Assembly (NCBI GenBank): GCA_946629635.1
Contig: CAMOYA010000010.1
Coordinates: 1 to 39,392, forward strand
Reading direction: 5' to 3'
Origin: an uncultured Clostridia bacterium
GTDB lineage: Bacteria > Bacillota > Clostridia > Christensenellales > Aristaeellaceae
DNA: 39,392 bases
Part shown: positions 1 through 7,179 of the stretch, one piece after another
How positions within the stretch are numbered: the first letter of the stretch is position 1
How the letters are laid out: the number at the start of each line of letters is the position of its first letter
Position numbers and translations under genes: made by a program
Notes under the pieces: generated by a model
Told to the model about the DNA's origin: nothing
The model's database searches: none
What the model saw: the letters and a program-made list of their open reading frames with translations, nothing else

Positions 1-272
1 TCCGCCGGGGGCATTCCCTCCGGGGGCGTAACCGGCGTCTCGGCCGCCGGCTGCGGATCCGCCGGCGGATTTTCCGGCGGAATGACGGGTGCCGCCGCGT
101 CCGGCACCGGCTGGACGGCTTCCGCCGTTTCCTGCACCGCAGCCTCCTGCGGTGGGATCTCCGCTTCCGATTCAGCCATCGCAGCGCCGGTCATGACCAG
201 GCACATCAGCCCGATCGCACCCGGCAGCAGGATGGTCTTCCAAATCCCTCTGTTCCGTTTCAACTTCTTCAT
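1..272 (-). CDS. Secreted Pro/Ala/Glu-rich protein, N-terminal part (cut by window edge)
   Basis: About 90 N-terminal residues are visible; the gene runs off the left edge. It starts at ATG 272 with GGGAGGAT just upstream. The N-terminus is a classic signal peptide: a basic stretch (MKKLKRNRG), a hydrophobic core to about residue 31, and a likely cleavage after AMA. After that the chain is low complexity, rich in Pro, Ala, Glu and Val with PPENPP and PPEGMPP motifs, probably a wall-spanning or unstructured linker. The signal peptide resembles that of the SH3b protein at 24442-25410, which also ends in AMAES. The functional domain lies outside the window, so no function can be given. Confidence 0.75.
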   Translation of the reverse strand, partial: MKKLKRNRGIWKTILLPGAIGLMCLVMTGAAMAESEAEIPPQEAAVQETAEAVQPVPDAAAPVIPPENPPADPQPAAETPVTPPEGMPPA

Positions 273-530
273 ATCCTCCCTGAACCCAACGCACATGCAA
301 ATATGTACGTCCAATTTATTATCATATCACATAAATCCAAATCCTGCCACATTTTGCGGGCGGATGCGCATGGACGCGCTCATCCGTTTCCCGCCCTCAG
401 CGGATCCAGTATTATATACGACTCAGAAGCATGCTTTGTTCCTTTTTTCAGAAAAAAAGCATTCCGGCAGGATTTTTTCATGCGGATGTGGAAAGATTTC
501 TCATCGATTGCTGGAAGGAGTTGGTGCCCT

Positions 531-1205
531 GTGAAAAACTATGCCAAGCTGCAGCGGAATGCCAAAAATCCCGAGCTGCTGAGCATCCGCGCGCTGATCA
601 TCCCGATCATCTTTTTCGTTGTCTTCGGCATCCTGCTGATCACCGTGAAAAACGCGCTGACCATCGCCGCCTATGTATTCGCCATCCTGCTGATCTGCGT
701 CGGCCTCTATGAGGGGCTGCTTTACTTCCGGTCCACCCCCATCCGGCGCATCACGGAGGCACGCCTCGCGCTGGCGCTGGCCTGCGTTCTCTCCGGCATT
801 CTGCTGGCCTTCAATCCTGATTATGTGAATGATCTGCTGCCGATTCTGTGGGGGCTGTCCCTGCTCTTCGGCAGCTTCCTGAAGGTGCAGTACTCCATTG
901 ATGAAAAGATGCTCGGCGTCGCCCGCTGGTGGATCATGCTGATCATGGCCGGCGTATCGGTCCTGCTGGGTATCCTCGCGCTGCTCCGCCCGGATTTCCT
1001 GGGAGACCGGAAGGAAACGATTATCGGCATCATGCTCCTGGTGGAAACCGCGCTGGATGTGGCCGTTTATTTCCTGCTGAATTCCGCGCTGAAAAAGCGC
1101 CTGCCCTCCAGCGTCACCGTTCCGGTCGCCGAACCGGCTCCTGCGCCTGCGCCCGATCCCGCTCCCGCGCCGACCCAGACACCGGCCTCCGCTCCGGAAG
1201 CATAA
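531..1205 (+). CDS. DUF308/HdeD-like membrane protein with Pro-Ala tail
   Basis: 224 residues. The start is GTG 531, chosen because GGAAGGAG lies 10 bases upstream; the same frame is open further upstream but those codons have no ribosome binding site. The protein has about six hydrophobic segments in pairs (residues about 20-65, 80-120, 130-195), the layout of the DUF308/HdeD family of small membrane proteins, whose biochemical role is mostly unknown (HdeD is linked to acid resistance in enterobacteria). After the last membrane segment comes an unusual low-complexity tail of alternating Ala and Pro, probably flexible. It is followed 46 bases later by the Sir2 gene on the same strand and may be co-transcribed with it. 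An A/T-rich hairpin-forming stretch (about 430-475) precedes the gene. Confidence 0.75.
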   Translation: MKNYAKLQRNAKNPELLSIRALIIPIIFFVVFGILLITVKNALTIAAYVFAILLICVGLYEGLLYFRSTPIRRITEARLALALACVLSGILLAFNPDYVNDLLPILWGLSLLFGSFLKVQYSIDEKMLGVARWWIMLIMAGVSVLLGILALLRPDFLGDRKETIIGIMLLVETALDVAVYFLLNSALKKRLPSSVTVPVAEPAPAPAPDPAPAPTQTPASAPEA

Positions 1206-1251
1206 GCCTTTTGTTTTCATTCACTCAGACCTGTGTGCAGGAACGGAAAGG

Positions 1252-1977
1252 ATGAATTCCATGTCCTACGAAGCGTTGCAGCAGATGGTGGATCAGAGCT
1301 CCCGGATCGTCTTTTTCGGCGGCGCCGGCGTCTCCACAGAAAGCGGCATTCCCGATTTCCGCGGAGTGGACGGACTCTATCACCAGAAATATGATTATCC
1401 CCCGGAGGAGATGCTGTCCCATACCTTCTTTGTCCGGAAGCCGGAGGAATTCTTCCGTTTCTACCGGGACAAGATGCTGCCGCTGGACGCGAAGCCGAAC
1501 CGCGCCCATCTCAAACTGGCCCAATGGGAAAAGGAAGGAAAGCTCATCGGGATCGTGACCCAGAACATCGACGGGCTGCATCAGGCAGCCGGCAGCCGGA
1601 AGGTATTCGAGCTGCACGGCAGCATTCACCGCAATTACTGTCAGTCCTGCGGAAAATCCTTTTCTCCGGAATACATCCGGGACAGCCGGGATCCCGTACC
1701 GCTGTGCTCCTGCGGCGGAAGGATCAAGCCGGATGTGGTGCTCTATGAAGAAGGGCTGGACAACGACGTGGTTTCCGGGGCCGTCGGCGTCATTTCGAAA
1801 GCGGATCTCCTGATCGTTGCCGGAACGAGCCTGACCGTATATCCCGCCGCCGGGCTGATCCGGTATTTCCGCGGCAGCCATCTGGTGCTGATCAACCGGG
1901 ACGCCACCCCCATGGACGGAGAAGCAGATCTGGTGATTCGCGACAAAGTCGGCGAGGTGCTGGGTTCTCTGACATAA
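1252..1977 (+). CDS. cobB: NAD-dependent protein deacylase, Sir2/CobB family
   Basis: About 241 residues, normal for bacterial sirtuins. The enzyme removes acyl groups from protein lysines using NAD+, giving nicotinamide and O-acyl-ADP-ribose. Visible motifs: the NAD-binding GAGVSTESGIPDFRG near the N-terminus; TQNIDGLH; the catalytic His in ELHGS; two Cys pairs (CQSC and CSC) for structural zinc; GTSLTVYPAAG and LINRD in the Rossmann fold. Tyr and Arg residues typical of CobB desuccinylase/demalonylase specificity were not assessed, so acyl preference is open. Two starts are possible: ATG 1252 (AGGA nine bases upstream) and ATG 1261 (AAAGGA eight bases upstream), differing by three residues. 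The gene follows the DUF308 gene and precedes a strong promoter at 2008-2036. Confidence 0.93.
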   Translation: MNSMSYEALQQMVDQSSRIVFFGGAGVSTESGIPDFRGVDGLYHQKYDYPPEEMLSHTFFVRKPEEFFRFYRDKMLPLDAKPNRAHLKLAQWEKEGKLIGIVTQNIDGLHQAAGSRKVFELHGSIHRNYCQSCGKSFSPEYIRDSRDPVPLCSCGGRIKPDVVLYEEGLDNDVVSGAVGVISKADLLIVAGTSLTVYPAAGLIRYFRGSHLVLINRDATPMDGEADLVIRDKVGEVLGSLT

Positions 1978-2007
1978 TTCTTTCGTTTTTGTTACTTTTT
2001 TCTTTCG

Positions 2008-2036
2008 TTTACATTTCATTTATATGATGGTATAAT
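2008..2036 (+). promoter_or_regulatory. Sigma-70/sigma-A promoter of the MotA/MotB-like operon
   Basis: The -35 box TTTACA (2008-2013) and a perfect -10 box TATAAT (2031-2036) are separated by 17 bases. Transcription should start near 2043, about 33 bases before the ATG at 2076. The surrounding 1978-2050 stretch is A/T-rich, unlike the genes on either side. Confidence 0.85.
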
Positions 2037-2075
2037 GTCTCCTGTATTCTTTGATGTACAGGAGGCGTTTTGAAT

Positions 2076-3365
2076 ATGCCGGATTTATCGAAAGTGACTG
2101 CGATCCTGCCGGATCTTGCCGATTACCTGGTCTATGGTGCGATTGCGATTGTCACGCTGATCGGCGTGTTCAAGTGTCTCCTGCCGCTCTGGCGGACGAC
2201 GGCCGCGCTGCGGCGCGCCATCTCCCGGCTCCAGGGCGAAGCAGGCACCAAGACGGATAAACCCGTCTGGCAGGAATCCCGCTTCGTCGGAAAGCGTCTG
2301 TCCGGAAGCTGGATGCGCTTTCTGCAGAACGCGGAGCAGCTGGACCGGCGCGGCCTTCCCACCAATGTGGAGGACTATATCAACGATGATACCGTGACCC
2401 ACGGTCCCGGAAACGCGACGCTGGCGGAGCTGATTCCGAACCTGCTGACCTCCCTGGGCATTCTGGGCACCTTCATGGGCCTGTCCCGGGGACTTTCCTC
2501 CCTGAATTTTGCGGACGCAACGCAGCTGGTCCAGGGCATTCCAGATCTGCTCGGCGGCATGCGCTTCGCCTTCGGCACCTCGGTGGCCGGTATCAGCTGC
2601 AGCATCATCTTCAATATGCTGAACCGGATCTCCCAGGGTTCCAGCTATCGCGCGATTGACGACTTTGTCACTTCCTTCACCCAACTGGCCATGTCCCGTC
2701 CGCTGGACAATGATGTGCAGCTGATCTGTCAGAATCAGGACCGGAATTACATGCTGCAGGGAATCAACGATACGCTGGTCGACCGGCTGGCGGAAAACGT
2801 CGGCCGCTCCATCACCCGGGCGATGAATCCCGTCACGGATTCCATGGATCGCTTCATGATCGGGGCCACCCGGAACCAGATTGACGGGGTGAACCGAATC
2901 GTCGCCCGTTTTCTGGATGAGATGGACCGGAGCATGGGCAATCAGTTCAGTGCCATGGCCACTGCCATGGATGCCGTGACCCAGAATCAGATCGCCGCCG
3001 CGCAGCAGACGGGGCAGACCGTTTCCGCGGCCCAGGGCATCGTTTCCAACGCCCGGACCCTGCAGGATACCACCGGGCATATTCTGGACCGCTTTGATGC
3101 CTACATGAGCCAGATCAATATCGTCCGTGAACGCGATGAGAATTATGAAAAGCGCACGGCGGATCTGCTGAACCGCATGCAGCAGGAAAACAGGGATCTG
3201 GCGTCCCTGATCTCATCGCTCGGTGAAAAAGTCAGTCAGATGACGGATGATGAAGGCACGCCGGCAGAAAAAAGCCTCAGTGAAATCCGCACGGTGATGA
3301 CGGATATGAACAGCAGCGTAAAGGCGATCTCTGAAACGCTGTCCGCGCTCGCGGAGGAGGCCTGA
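2076..3365 (+). CDS. MotA/TolQ/ExbB-family proton-channel protein, ZorA-like, with long cytoplasmic tail
   Basis: 429 residues from ATG 2076; AGGAGG (2060-2065) is ten bases upstream, which favours it over the in-frame TTG at 2070, only four bases from that site. Three hydrophobic segments are seen, at about residues 15-37, 118-140 and 163-185. The second carries LLTSLGILGTFMGL, the conserved TolQ/ExbB/MotA core that lines the ion path. The remaining 240 residues are polar, helical and Gln/Asp/Met-rich and predicted to form a long cytoplasmic coiled tail, as in ZorA of the Zorya anti-phage system and unlike plain MotA or ExbB. It is first in a three-gene operon and is followed two bases later by the MotB-like partner. 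It probably forms the pentameric stator of an ion-driven motor; the task of the motor is unknown. No flagellar, Tol-Pal or ZorC/D/E genes are in the window. Confidence 0.8.
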   Translation: MPDLSKVTAILPDLADYLVYGAIAIVTLIGVFKCLLPLWRTTAALRRAISRLQGEAGTKTDKPVWQESRFVGKRLSGSWMRFLQNAEQLDRRGLPTNVEDYINDDTVTHGPGNATLAELIPNLLTSLGILGTFMGLSRGLSSLNFADATQLVQGIPDLLGGMRFAFGTSVAGISCSIIFNMLNRISQGSSYRAIDDFVTSFTQLAMSRPLDNDVQLICQNQDRNYMLQGINDTLVDRLAENVGRSITRAMNPVTDSMDRFMIGATRNQIDGVNRIVARFLDEMDRSMGNQFSAMATAMDAVTQNQIAAAQQTGQTVSAAQGIVSNARTLQDTTGHILDRFDAYMSQINIVRERDENYEKRTADLLNRMQQENRDLASLISSLGEKVSQMTDDEGTPAEKSLSEIRTVMTDMNSSVKAISETLSALAEEA

Positions 3366-3367
3366 TC

Positions 3368-4360
3368 ATGGCACGTCAACGCATTCATAACCGGCGTGCC
3401 GCGCGCGGCTCCGTCGGAGGCGGCGCCAGCTGGATCAGCTATTCCGACATGATGGCGGCCCTGCTGCTGATCTTTGTGCTGATCCTGACCTACAGCCTGT
3501 ATCAGTATTTCAGCATGCTGGAAACCAAAACACGGGAGCTGGATGAGCAGACGATCCGCCTGAACCTGGCTCAGGATGCGCTGGATGAAAAGGAGAAAAC
3601 GCTGATCATCATCCAGACCGATCTGGACAATCTCCAGTCCACGCTCAACGCCAAGGAGGAGGAGCTGGATCAGGCGAATGCCGTTCTGATCAGCAAGGAA
3701 CAGGAGCTGACGGCCCTGCAGTCCGTTCTCGCCCTGAAGCAGCAGGATCTGGATGCCGCCACCGCCCGGCTGGAAGAGCAGCAGCTGGCCCTGACCACGC
3801 AGGCCCGCCGGATCGATGACCTGGTCGGCATCCGAACCACCATGATCCGGGACCTGTCCACTTCCCTTGCCGCTGCCAATATGAAAGCCACCGTCGATCC
3901 GAACAACGGCGACATCGTGCTGGACTCCTCCGTCTTCTTTGAAAGCGGCCGGTCCACCATCAAGGAAGAGGGCCAGCAGCTGCTGAACCGGTTTATTCCG
4001 GTTTATCTGGACGTCCTGCTTCGGGACAAATATGCGGACTATCTGGGTGAAATCATTATTGAAGGTCATACGGATTCCACCGGTACCTATGAAAACAACC
4101 TGAAGCTCAGCCAGGACCGGGCGCTTCAGGTCGCCCTGTACTGCCTGAACATGCCTTCGCTGACCCGGGATCAGAAGGTGCGCCTGCAGCAGATTCTGAC
4201 CGCCAAGGGCCGCAGCTATTCCGACCTGGTTTACAATGCATGGGGCCAGGAGGACGCGGATGCGTCCCGCCGCGTGGAATTCAAGTTCAGCCTCAAGGAT
4301 TCTGAAATGATTGACGAAATGAACCGGATTCTGTCCAGTCAGGAGGAACCGATCCCATGA
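3368..4360 (+). CDS. MotB/OmpA-family protein, ZorB-like, with coiled coil and peptidoglycan-binding domain
   Basis: 330 residues. A short basic cytoplasmic N-terminus leads into one membrane helix (about residues 22-50) starting SWISYSDMMAALLL. The Asp at residue 27 matches the proton-carrying Asp of MotB and ZorB. Residues about 52-155 are a heptad-rich coiled coil full of Leu, Glu, Gln and Lys. Residues about 185-315 form an OmpA-like peptidoglycan-binding domain with EGHTDSTGTYENNLKLSQDRA and the closing ASRRVEF motif. This layout fits the rotor/anchor dimer that sits inside the ZorA-like pentamer and grips the wall when activated. GGAGGAGG precedes the ATG. The stop overlaps the next start by four bases (ATGA). 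MotB and ZorB normally have shorter linkers; here the roughly 100-residue coil could span a thick Gram-positive wall, which is inference. Confidence 0.85.
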   Translation: MARQRIHNRRAARGSVGGGASWISYSDMMAALLLIFVLILTYSLYQYFSMLETKTRELDEQTIRLNLAQDALDEKEKTLIIIQTDLDNLQSTLNAKEEELDQANAVLISKEQELTALQSVLALKQQDLDAATARLEEQQLALTTQARRIDDLVGIRTTMIRDLSTSLAAANMKATVDPNNGDIVLDSSVFFESGRSTIKEEGQQLLNRFIPVYLDVLLRDKYADYLGEIIIEGHTDSTGTYENNLKLSQDRALQVALYCLNMPSLTRDQKVRLQQILTAKGRSYSDLVYNAWGQEDADASRRVEFKFSLKDSEMIDEMNRILSSQEEPIP

Positions 4361-4839
4361 AACCCCTGGGGATTATTCTGATCGTTCTGTGTATCGCAGC
4401 TTTCGCCGGCGTCATCTATGTGTATGCCGTCTCCAGTCTTTCCGTTTCATATATGGACTGCATCGCCACGGATCCCGTGACGCAGCTGGATTTCTTCAAT
4501 GCCATGAAGGCACAGCTTCTGGACGGCACTTTTGTCGGCACCCGCTTTTCGGATGCTGAGATTGCCTCACCGGATCAGCTTCTGTACTATACCTGGACCG
4601 TGCGCCTGAACAATGCGACCTTTCTGACCGCTGATGCGGCAGAGATTCAGATCGTTCCCATGTCCGGAGACATCCTGCAGATCGGCGATCCTTCGGAGCA
4701 CACGGTTCCTTCCGGAAGATCGCTGGAGCTTTCCGCCACTGTCCTGACCTCGCGATCCATGCACAGCATCCGGGAAGCGATCGTCACCTGGTATTTCTGG
4801 GGCCTGCCCTTCTCCGCCCGGGTCACGCTGGGAAGGTAA
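4357..4839 (+). CDS. Small membrane-anchored extracytoplasmic protein, third gene of motor operon
   Basis: 160 residues, not recognised. One N-terminal hydrophobic helix (about residues 4-27) is followed by about 130 residues likely outside the membrane and rich in predicted beta strands, with alternating hydrophobic residues near TWTVRLNNATFLTA and AEIQIVPM. The fold may be an immunoglobulin-like or LEA14-like beta sandwich; this is only an impression. It has no Cys at a lipobox position. The start codon overlaps the stop of the MotB-like gene by four bases and AGGAGG lies just upstream, so the two are translationally coupled. A perfect hairpin terminator follows, so it closes the operon. 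It may be a third structural or regulatory part of the ion-driven complex. Confidence 0.75.
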   Translation: MKPLGIILIVLCIAAFAGVIYVYAVSSLSVSYMDCIATDPVTQLDFFNAMKAQLLDGTFVGTRFSDAEIASPDQLLYYTWTVRLNNATFLTADAAEIQIVPMSGDILQIGDPSEHTVPSGRSLELSATVLTSRSMHSIREAIVTWYFWGLPFSARVTLGR

Positions 4840-5062
4840 CTGAAAACTCCCCTGCTGCTGCAAGGGAGTTTCTTTTGTACCCCAGGGAGCCGATGTCCTC
4901 GTTTTTTCACCCGCTATGTATAGCAGGCTGGTGCCCTGCCGGAAGGCTCTGCCGTCCCCTGACGTGAAACACGGGGGCATGACATTCCACTCCTTGGACC
5001 CGGGCTCCATTTTTTGAAATGTGGGGAAAACCGAAGGACTGTCGCGAACCCCAGGAGGACTG
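4840..5062 (-). ncRNA. Stand-alone structured small RNA, about 200-220 nt (6S-like or new class)
   Basis: A consensus promoter on the minus strand (5068-5096) fires into a stretch with no credible reading frame, and the transcript meets a terminator hairpin at 4871-4844. No minus-strand gene follows until the window's left end, so this is not a leader. The transcript, read 5' to 3', offers many helices: UGGGG/CCCCA (5053-5049 with 5025-5021); a long interrupted stem GGAGCC..GGUCC (5008-4996) with GGAC..GGCUCC (4898-4886); a CCCC..CGUG/CACG..GGGG-type hairpin near 4978-4957; GCC-UUCC-GGC near 4945-4936; and CCUGCUA/UAGCGGG near 4927-4910. A GUCCUC/GAGGAC pairing (5060-5055 with 4900-4895) competes with the long stem. 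The SRP GGAAGGAAGC motif, tmRNA tag region and RNase P P4 motif are absent. Length and position fit 6S RNA, but the branched folding is not typical. Confidence 0.5.
4844..4876. terminator. Bidirectional rho-independent terminator
   Basis: Perfect 8-base stem (4844-4851 with 4864-4871, AAACTCCC/GGGAGTTT) and a 12-base loop. On the plus strand it is followed by CTTTT and ends the motor operon. Read on the minus strand the same stem ends in GGGAGTTTT and can end the small RNA transcribed from the promoter at 5068-5096. Confidence 0.8.
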
Positions 5063-5067
5063 TCATT

Positions 5068-5096
5068 ATTATACTGATTTCCGACCAGATCGTCAA
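5068..5096 (-). promoter_or_regulatory. Consensus sigma-70/sigma-A promoter of the small RNA
   Basis: On the minus strand, TTGACG (5096-5091), a 17-base spacer and TATAAT (5073-5068). The predicted start is near 5062. It is one of the best promoter matches in the window and drives no protein gene. Confidence 0.85.
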
Positions 5097-5133
5097 TACC
5101 CGATTCTGTAATTCTTTGGAAAAACGCACAAAC

Positions 5134-6333
5134 TCATCCGGCCATCCTGCCTGCAATCTCGTCGAGGAATTCACAGCTGCTGACCGCCTTCGCGTCCCCT
5201 TCGTAGAGCAGGGCCAGATCCTTCGTCATGATCCCGCTGTTGATGGTATCCAGCGTCGCTTTCTCCAGCCGGTCGGCAAACGCCTGCAGGTCCGGAACAT
5301 CGTCCAGCTCTCCCCGCTTGCGCAGGGCGCCGCTCCAGGCAAAGATCGTTGCCACCGGATTGGTGCTGGTTTCCTCGCCCTTCAGATACCGGTAATAGTG
5401 CCGCGTCACCGTCCCGTGCGCCGCTTCATATTCAAACTGGCCATTGGGGCTGACCAGCACGGAGGTCATCATCGCCAGCGATCCGAAGGCGGTCGCCACC
5501 ATATCGCTCATGACATCTCCGTCATAATTCTTGCATGCCCAGATAAACCCGCCTTCCGAACGCACGACCCGGGCCACCGCGTCATCAATCAGCGTATAGA
5601 AATAAGTGATTCCCGCCTTTTCAAACGCTTCCCGATAGTTTTCTTCATAGATCTCCGCAAAGATATCCTTGAACCGGTGATCATAGGTCTTGCTGATCGT
5701 ATCCTTCGTGGAGAACCACAGATCCTGCCGGACGCTCAGCGCGTACTGGAAGCAGCTGTGGGCAAATGAAACGATCGAGCTGTCCAGGTTATGCATTCCC
5801 TGCAGGACGCCCGGTCCCCGGAAGTCAAAAACCGTCTGGCGGATCTCCTTCCCGTCCTCGCCGGTAAAGACGAGTTCCGCTTTTCCGGCGCCGGGAACCC
5901 GCATTTCGGCGTTGCGGTACACATCTCCGTAGGCATGACGGGCAATGGTGATCGGCTTCTTCCAGGTGCGCACCGTCGGCCTCACTCCGTTCACCAGAAT
6001 GGGCGAGCGGAACACAGTGCCGTCCAGAATCGCACGGATCGTCCCGTTCGGGCTCTTCCACATCTGCTTCAGCTGGTATTCCTCCACGCGCTGCGCATTG
6101 GGCGTGATGGTGGCGCACTTGACCGCCACGCCGTACTTTTTGGCCGCGTTGGCGCTGTCCACCGTCACCTGATCATCCGTTTCGTCCCGATGCTTCAGCC
6201 CGAGATCGTAATACTCCGTTTTCAAGTCGACAAAAGGCTCGATCAGCTTTTCCTTGATCCATGCCCACAGGATCCGGGTCATCTCGTCTCCGTCCATCTC
6301 CACCAGCGGCGTTTTCATCTGAATCTTGCTCAT
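5134..6333 (-). CDS. icd: NADP-dependent isocitrate dehydrogenase, eukaryotic-like type II
   Basis: 399 residues. The enzyme oxidises isocitrate to 2-oxoglutarate and CO2, making NADPH, in the partial citrate cycle that feeds glutamate synthesis. The start ATG 6333 has GGAGG six bases upstream; an upstream in-frame extension of 26 codons lacks a ribosome site. Family motifs: the N-terminal [27 protein letters not shown]; the substrate loop [17 protein letters not shown]; conserved metal-binding Asp residues near [12 protein letters not shown] and NYDGDVMSD; and the cofactor motif [11 protein letters not shown]. This is the homodimeric subfamily shared with mitochondrial and cytosolic IDH1/2, common in some anaerobes, and not the E. 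coli type. The length is normal. It is probably transcribed alone, from a promoter embedded in an inverted repeat (6351-6388). Confidence 0.96.
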   Translation of the reverse strand: MSKIQMKTPLVEMDGDEMTRILWAWIKEKLIEPFVDLKTEYYDLGLKHRDETDDQVTVDSANAAKKYGVAVKCATITPNAQRVEEYQLKQMWKSPNGTIRAILDGTVFRSPILVNGVRPTVRTWKKPITIARHAYGDVYRNAEMRVPGAGKAELVFTGEDGKEIRQTVFDFRGPGVLQGMHNLDSSIVSFAHSCFQYALSVRQDLWFSTKDTISKTYDHRFKDIFAEIYEENYREAFEKAGITYFYTLIDDAVARVVRSEGGFIWACKNYDGDVMSDMVATAFGSLAMMTSVLVSPNGQFEYEAAHGTVTRHYYRYLKGEETSTNPVATIFAWSGALRKRGELDDVPDLQAFADRLEKATLDTINSGIMTKDLALLYEGDAKAVSSCEFLDEIAGRMAG

Positions 6334-6350
6334 ATGCTTCCTCCGGGAAC

Positions 6351-6388
6351 ATAATAAAAGTTGCCGGAAAGATTGTAACCTTTCCGGC
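6351..6388 (-). promoter_or_regulatory. Inverted repeat overlapping the likely icd promoter
   Basis: GCCGGAAAG (6363-6371) and CTTTCCGGC (6380-6388) form a perfect 9-base inverted repeat around an 8-base centre. The centre holds TTACAA read on the minus strand, a plausible -35 box, 16 bases from TATTAT (6356-6351). The repeat could be an operator for a repressor of icd, or a second weak terminator for the upstream gene. The promoter match is moderate and would leave a leader of only about 11 bases. Confidence 0.45.
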
Positions 6389-6413
6389 CATTGATTTTCA
6401 AGCTTTCCCATCG

Positions 6414-6439
6414 AAAAAAGCAGCGCAGGAACAAGCGCT
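6414..6439 (-). terminator. Rho-independent terminator of the 6439-7179 gene
   Basis: Minus-strand AGCGC (6439-6435) pairs with GCGCT (6426-6422), followed by GC and six T residues (6419-6414). It begins at the stop codon of the secreted-protein gene. Confidence 0.7.
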
Positions 6440-7179
6440 CAGCGGAAGTCGTATTCGGCCGCCGCCGAATCCGGCTCCGGCGTCGCGGTGGTGAACACCT
6501 CGATATGCGAATAATCATCCGCGGAGAAGTACCCTTCATAGTCCTCGCTGGCATCGCTGCTCTCATCCTGCAGAGCGATCTTCTCCTCCCCGATGATGAT
6601 GCCTTTCCCGTCCCATTGCCCGGCCAGAGGGAAGATCATCGTCATCTGCATCCAGCTGACGCCGTCATGGTACGGGTTCGGCTCATAGGCGAAATAAACC
6701 CGCGGAACCACCCCGTTCAGCTCCTCCACCTCATCGCTGAAGGAGTCCGTCGGCTGCTTTTTCGCCCGTTCCGCCTTCTCCAGCGGAATGGACAACGCCC
6801 GATCCGCTGTCATTTCCTCCCCATAGAGCGCCTGAATGAACGCCGCCGCGATCGCCGGGAACCGGTCGATCTCACTGACCCGCAGCTCCAGCCGGTCCAG
6901 CGCGTCATAAAACATCATAACGGTGATCTCGACCCCTTCGGGCGTTTCCGCCCCGGGCGTCACGGTAATGCCCAGCACCGCAAAGGACGGATACATTTCA
7001 AACCGGGTATTGATCTCCATCTCGCCCAATTCCGTCAGGCAGCCGTTGACCTTTTCAATATATTCCCGCAGCACCTTCTGGGCGGGCGTAGCTTCCTCCC
7101 AGATGATATCCGCGGAAGCGAACCCGGCTTGCGTCATCAGCAGCAAAGCAAGCAACAGGGCCCCCATGCGCCTTACCAT
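6439..7179 (-). CDS. Secreted protein of unknown function
   Basis: 246 residues, not recognised. Residues 1-24 are a signal peptide with a Leu-rich core and likely cleavage after ASA. The mature part is acidic, with mixed alpha/beta character and no Cys after the signal peptide, so it is probably a free exported protein. Residues about 60-110 (ITVTPGAETPEGVEITVMMF) look like a beta-rich core; the C-terminus is Asp/Glu/Ser-rich and likely disordered. The start overlaps the end of the kinase-like gene by 7 bases, which implies coupled translation and co-transcription, though a secreted protein and a cytoplasmic kinase have no obvious functional link. A hairpin terminator lies directly at its stop codon. 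Confidence 0.75.
   Translation of the reverse strand: MVRRMGALLLALLLMTQAGFASADIIWEEATPAQKVLREYIEKVNGCLTELGEMEINTRFEMYPSFAVLGITVTPGAETPEGVEITVMMFYDALDRLELRVSEIDRFPAIAAAFIQALYGEEMTADRALSIPLEKAERAKKQPTDSFSDEVEELNGVVPRVYFAYEPNPYHDGVSWMQMTMIFPLAGQWDGKGIIIGEEKIALQDESSDASEDYEGYFSADDYSHIEVFTTATPEPDSAAAEYDFR

Noticed and set aside
2008-4876. Complete Zorya defence system
   Set aside because: Only ZorA/ZorB-like proteins are present. No ZorC, ZorD helicase or ZorE nuclease follows; the next genes are an RNA and isocitrate dehydrogenase on the other strand.
4927-4955. CCGGAAGG sequence considered as the SRP RNA tip
   Set aside because: The conserved SRP tip GGUCCGGAAGGAAGCAGCC is not matched beyond a few bases, and it is on the strand opposite to the promoter.
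5010-5015. Run of six T residues on the plus strand as a terminator of a plus-strand RNA
   Set aside because: No plus-strand promoter was found upstream within the gap, while the minus-strand promoter is near consensus; the T-run is a loop A-run in the minus-strand RNA.
4914-5174. An 86-codon minus-strand frame across the small RNA
   Set aside because: No ribosome site at its start, it runs through the promoter and overlaps the end of icd, and the protein has no plausible domain.
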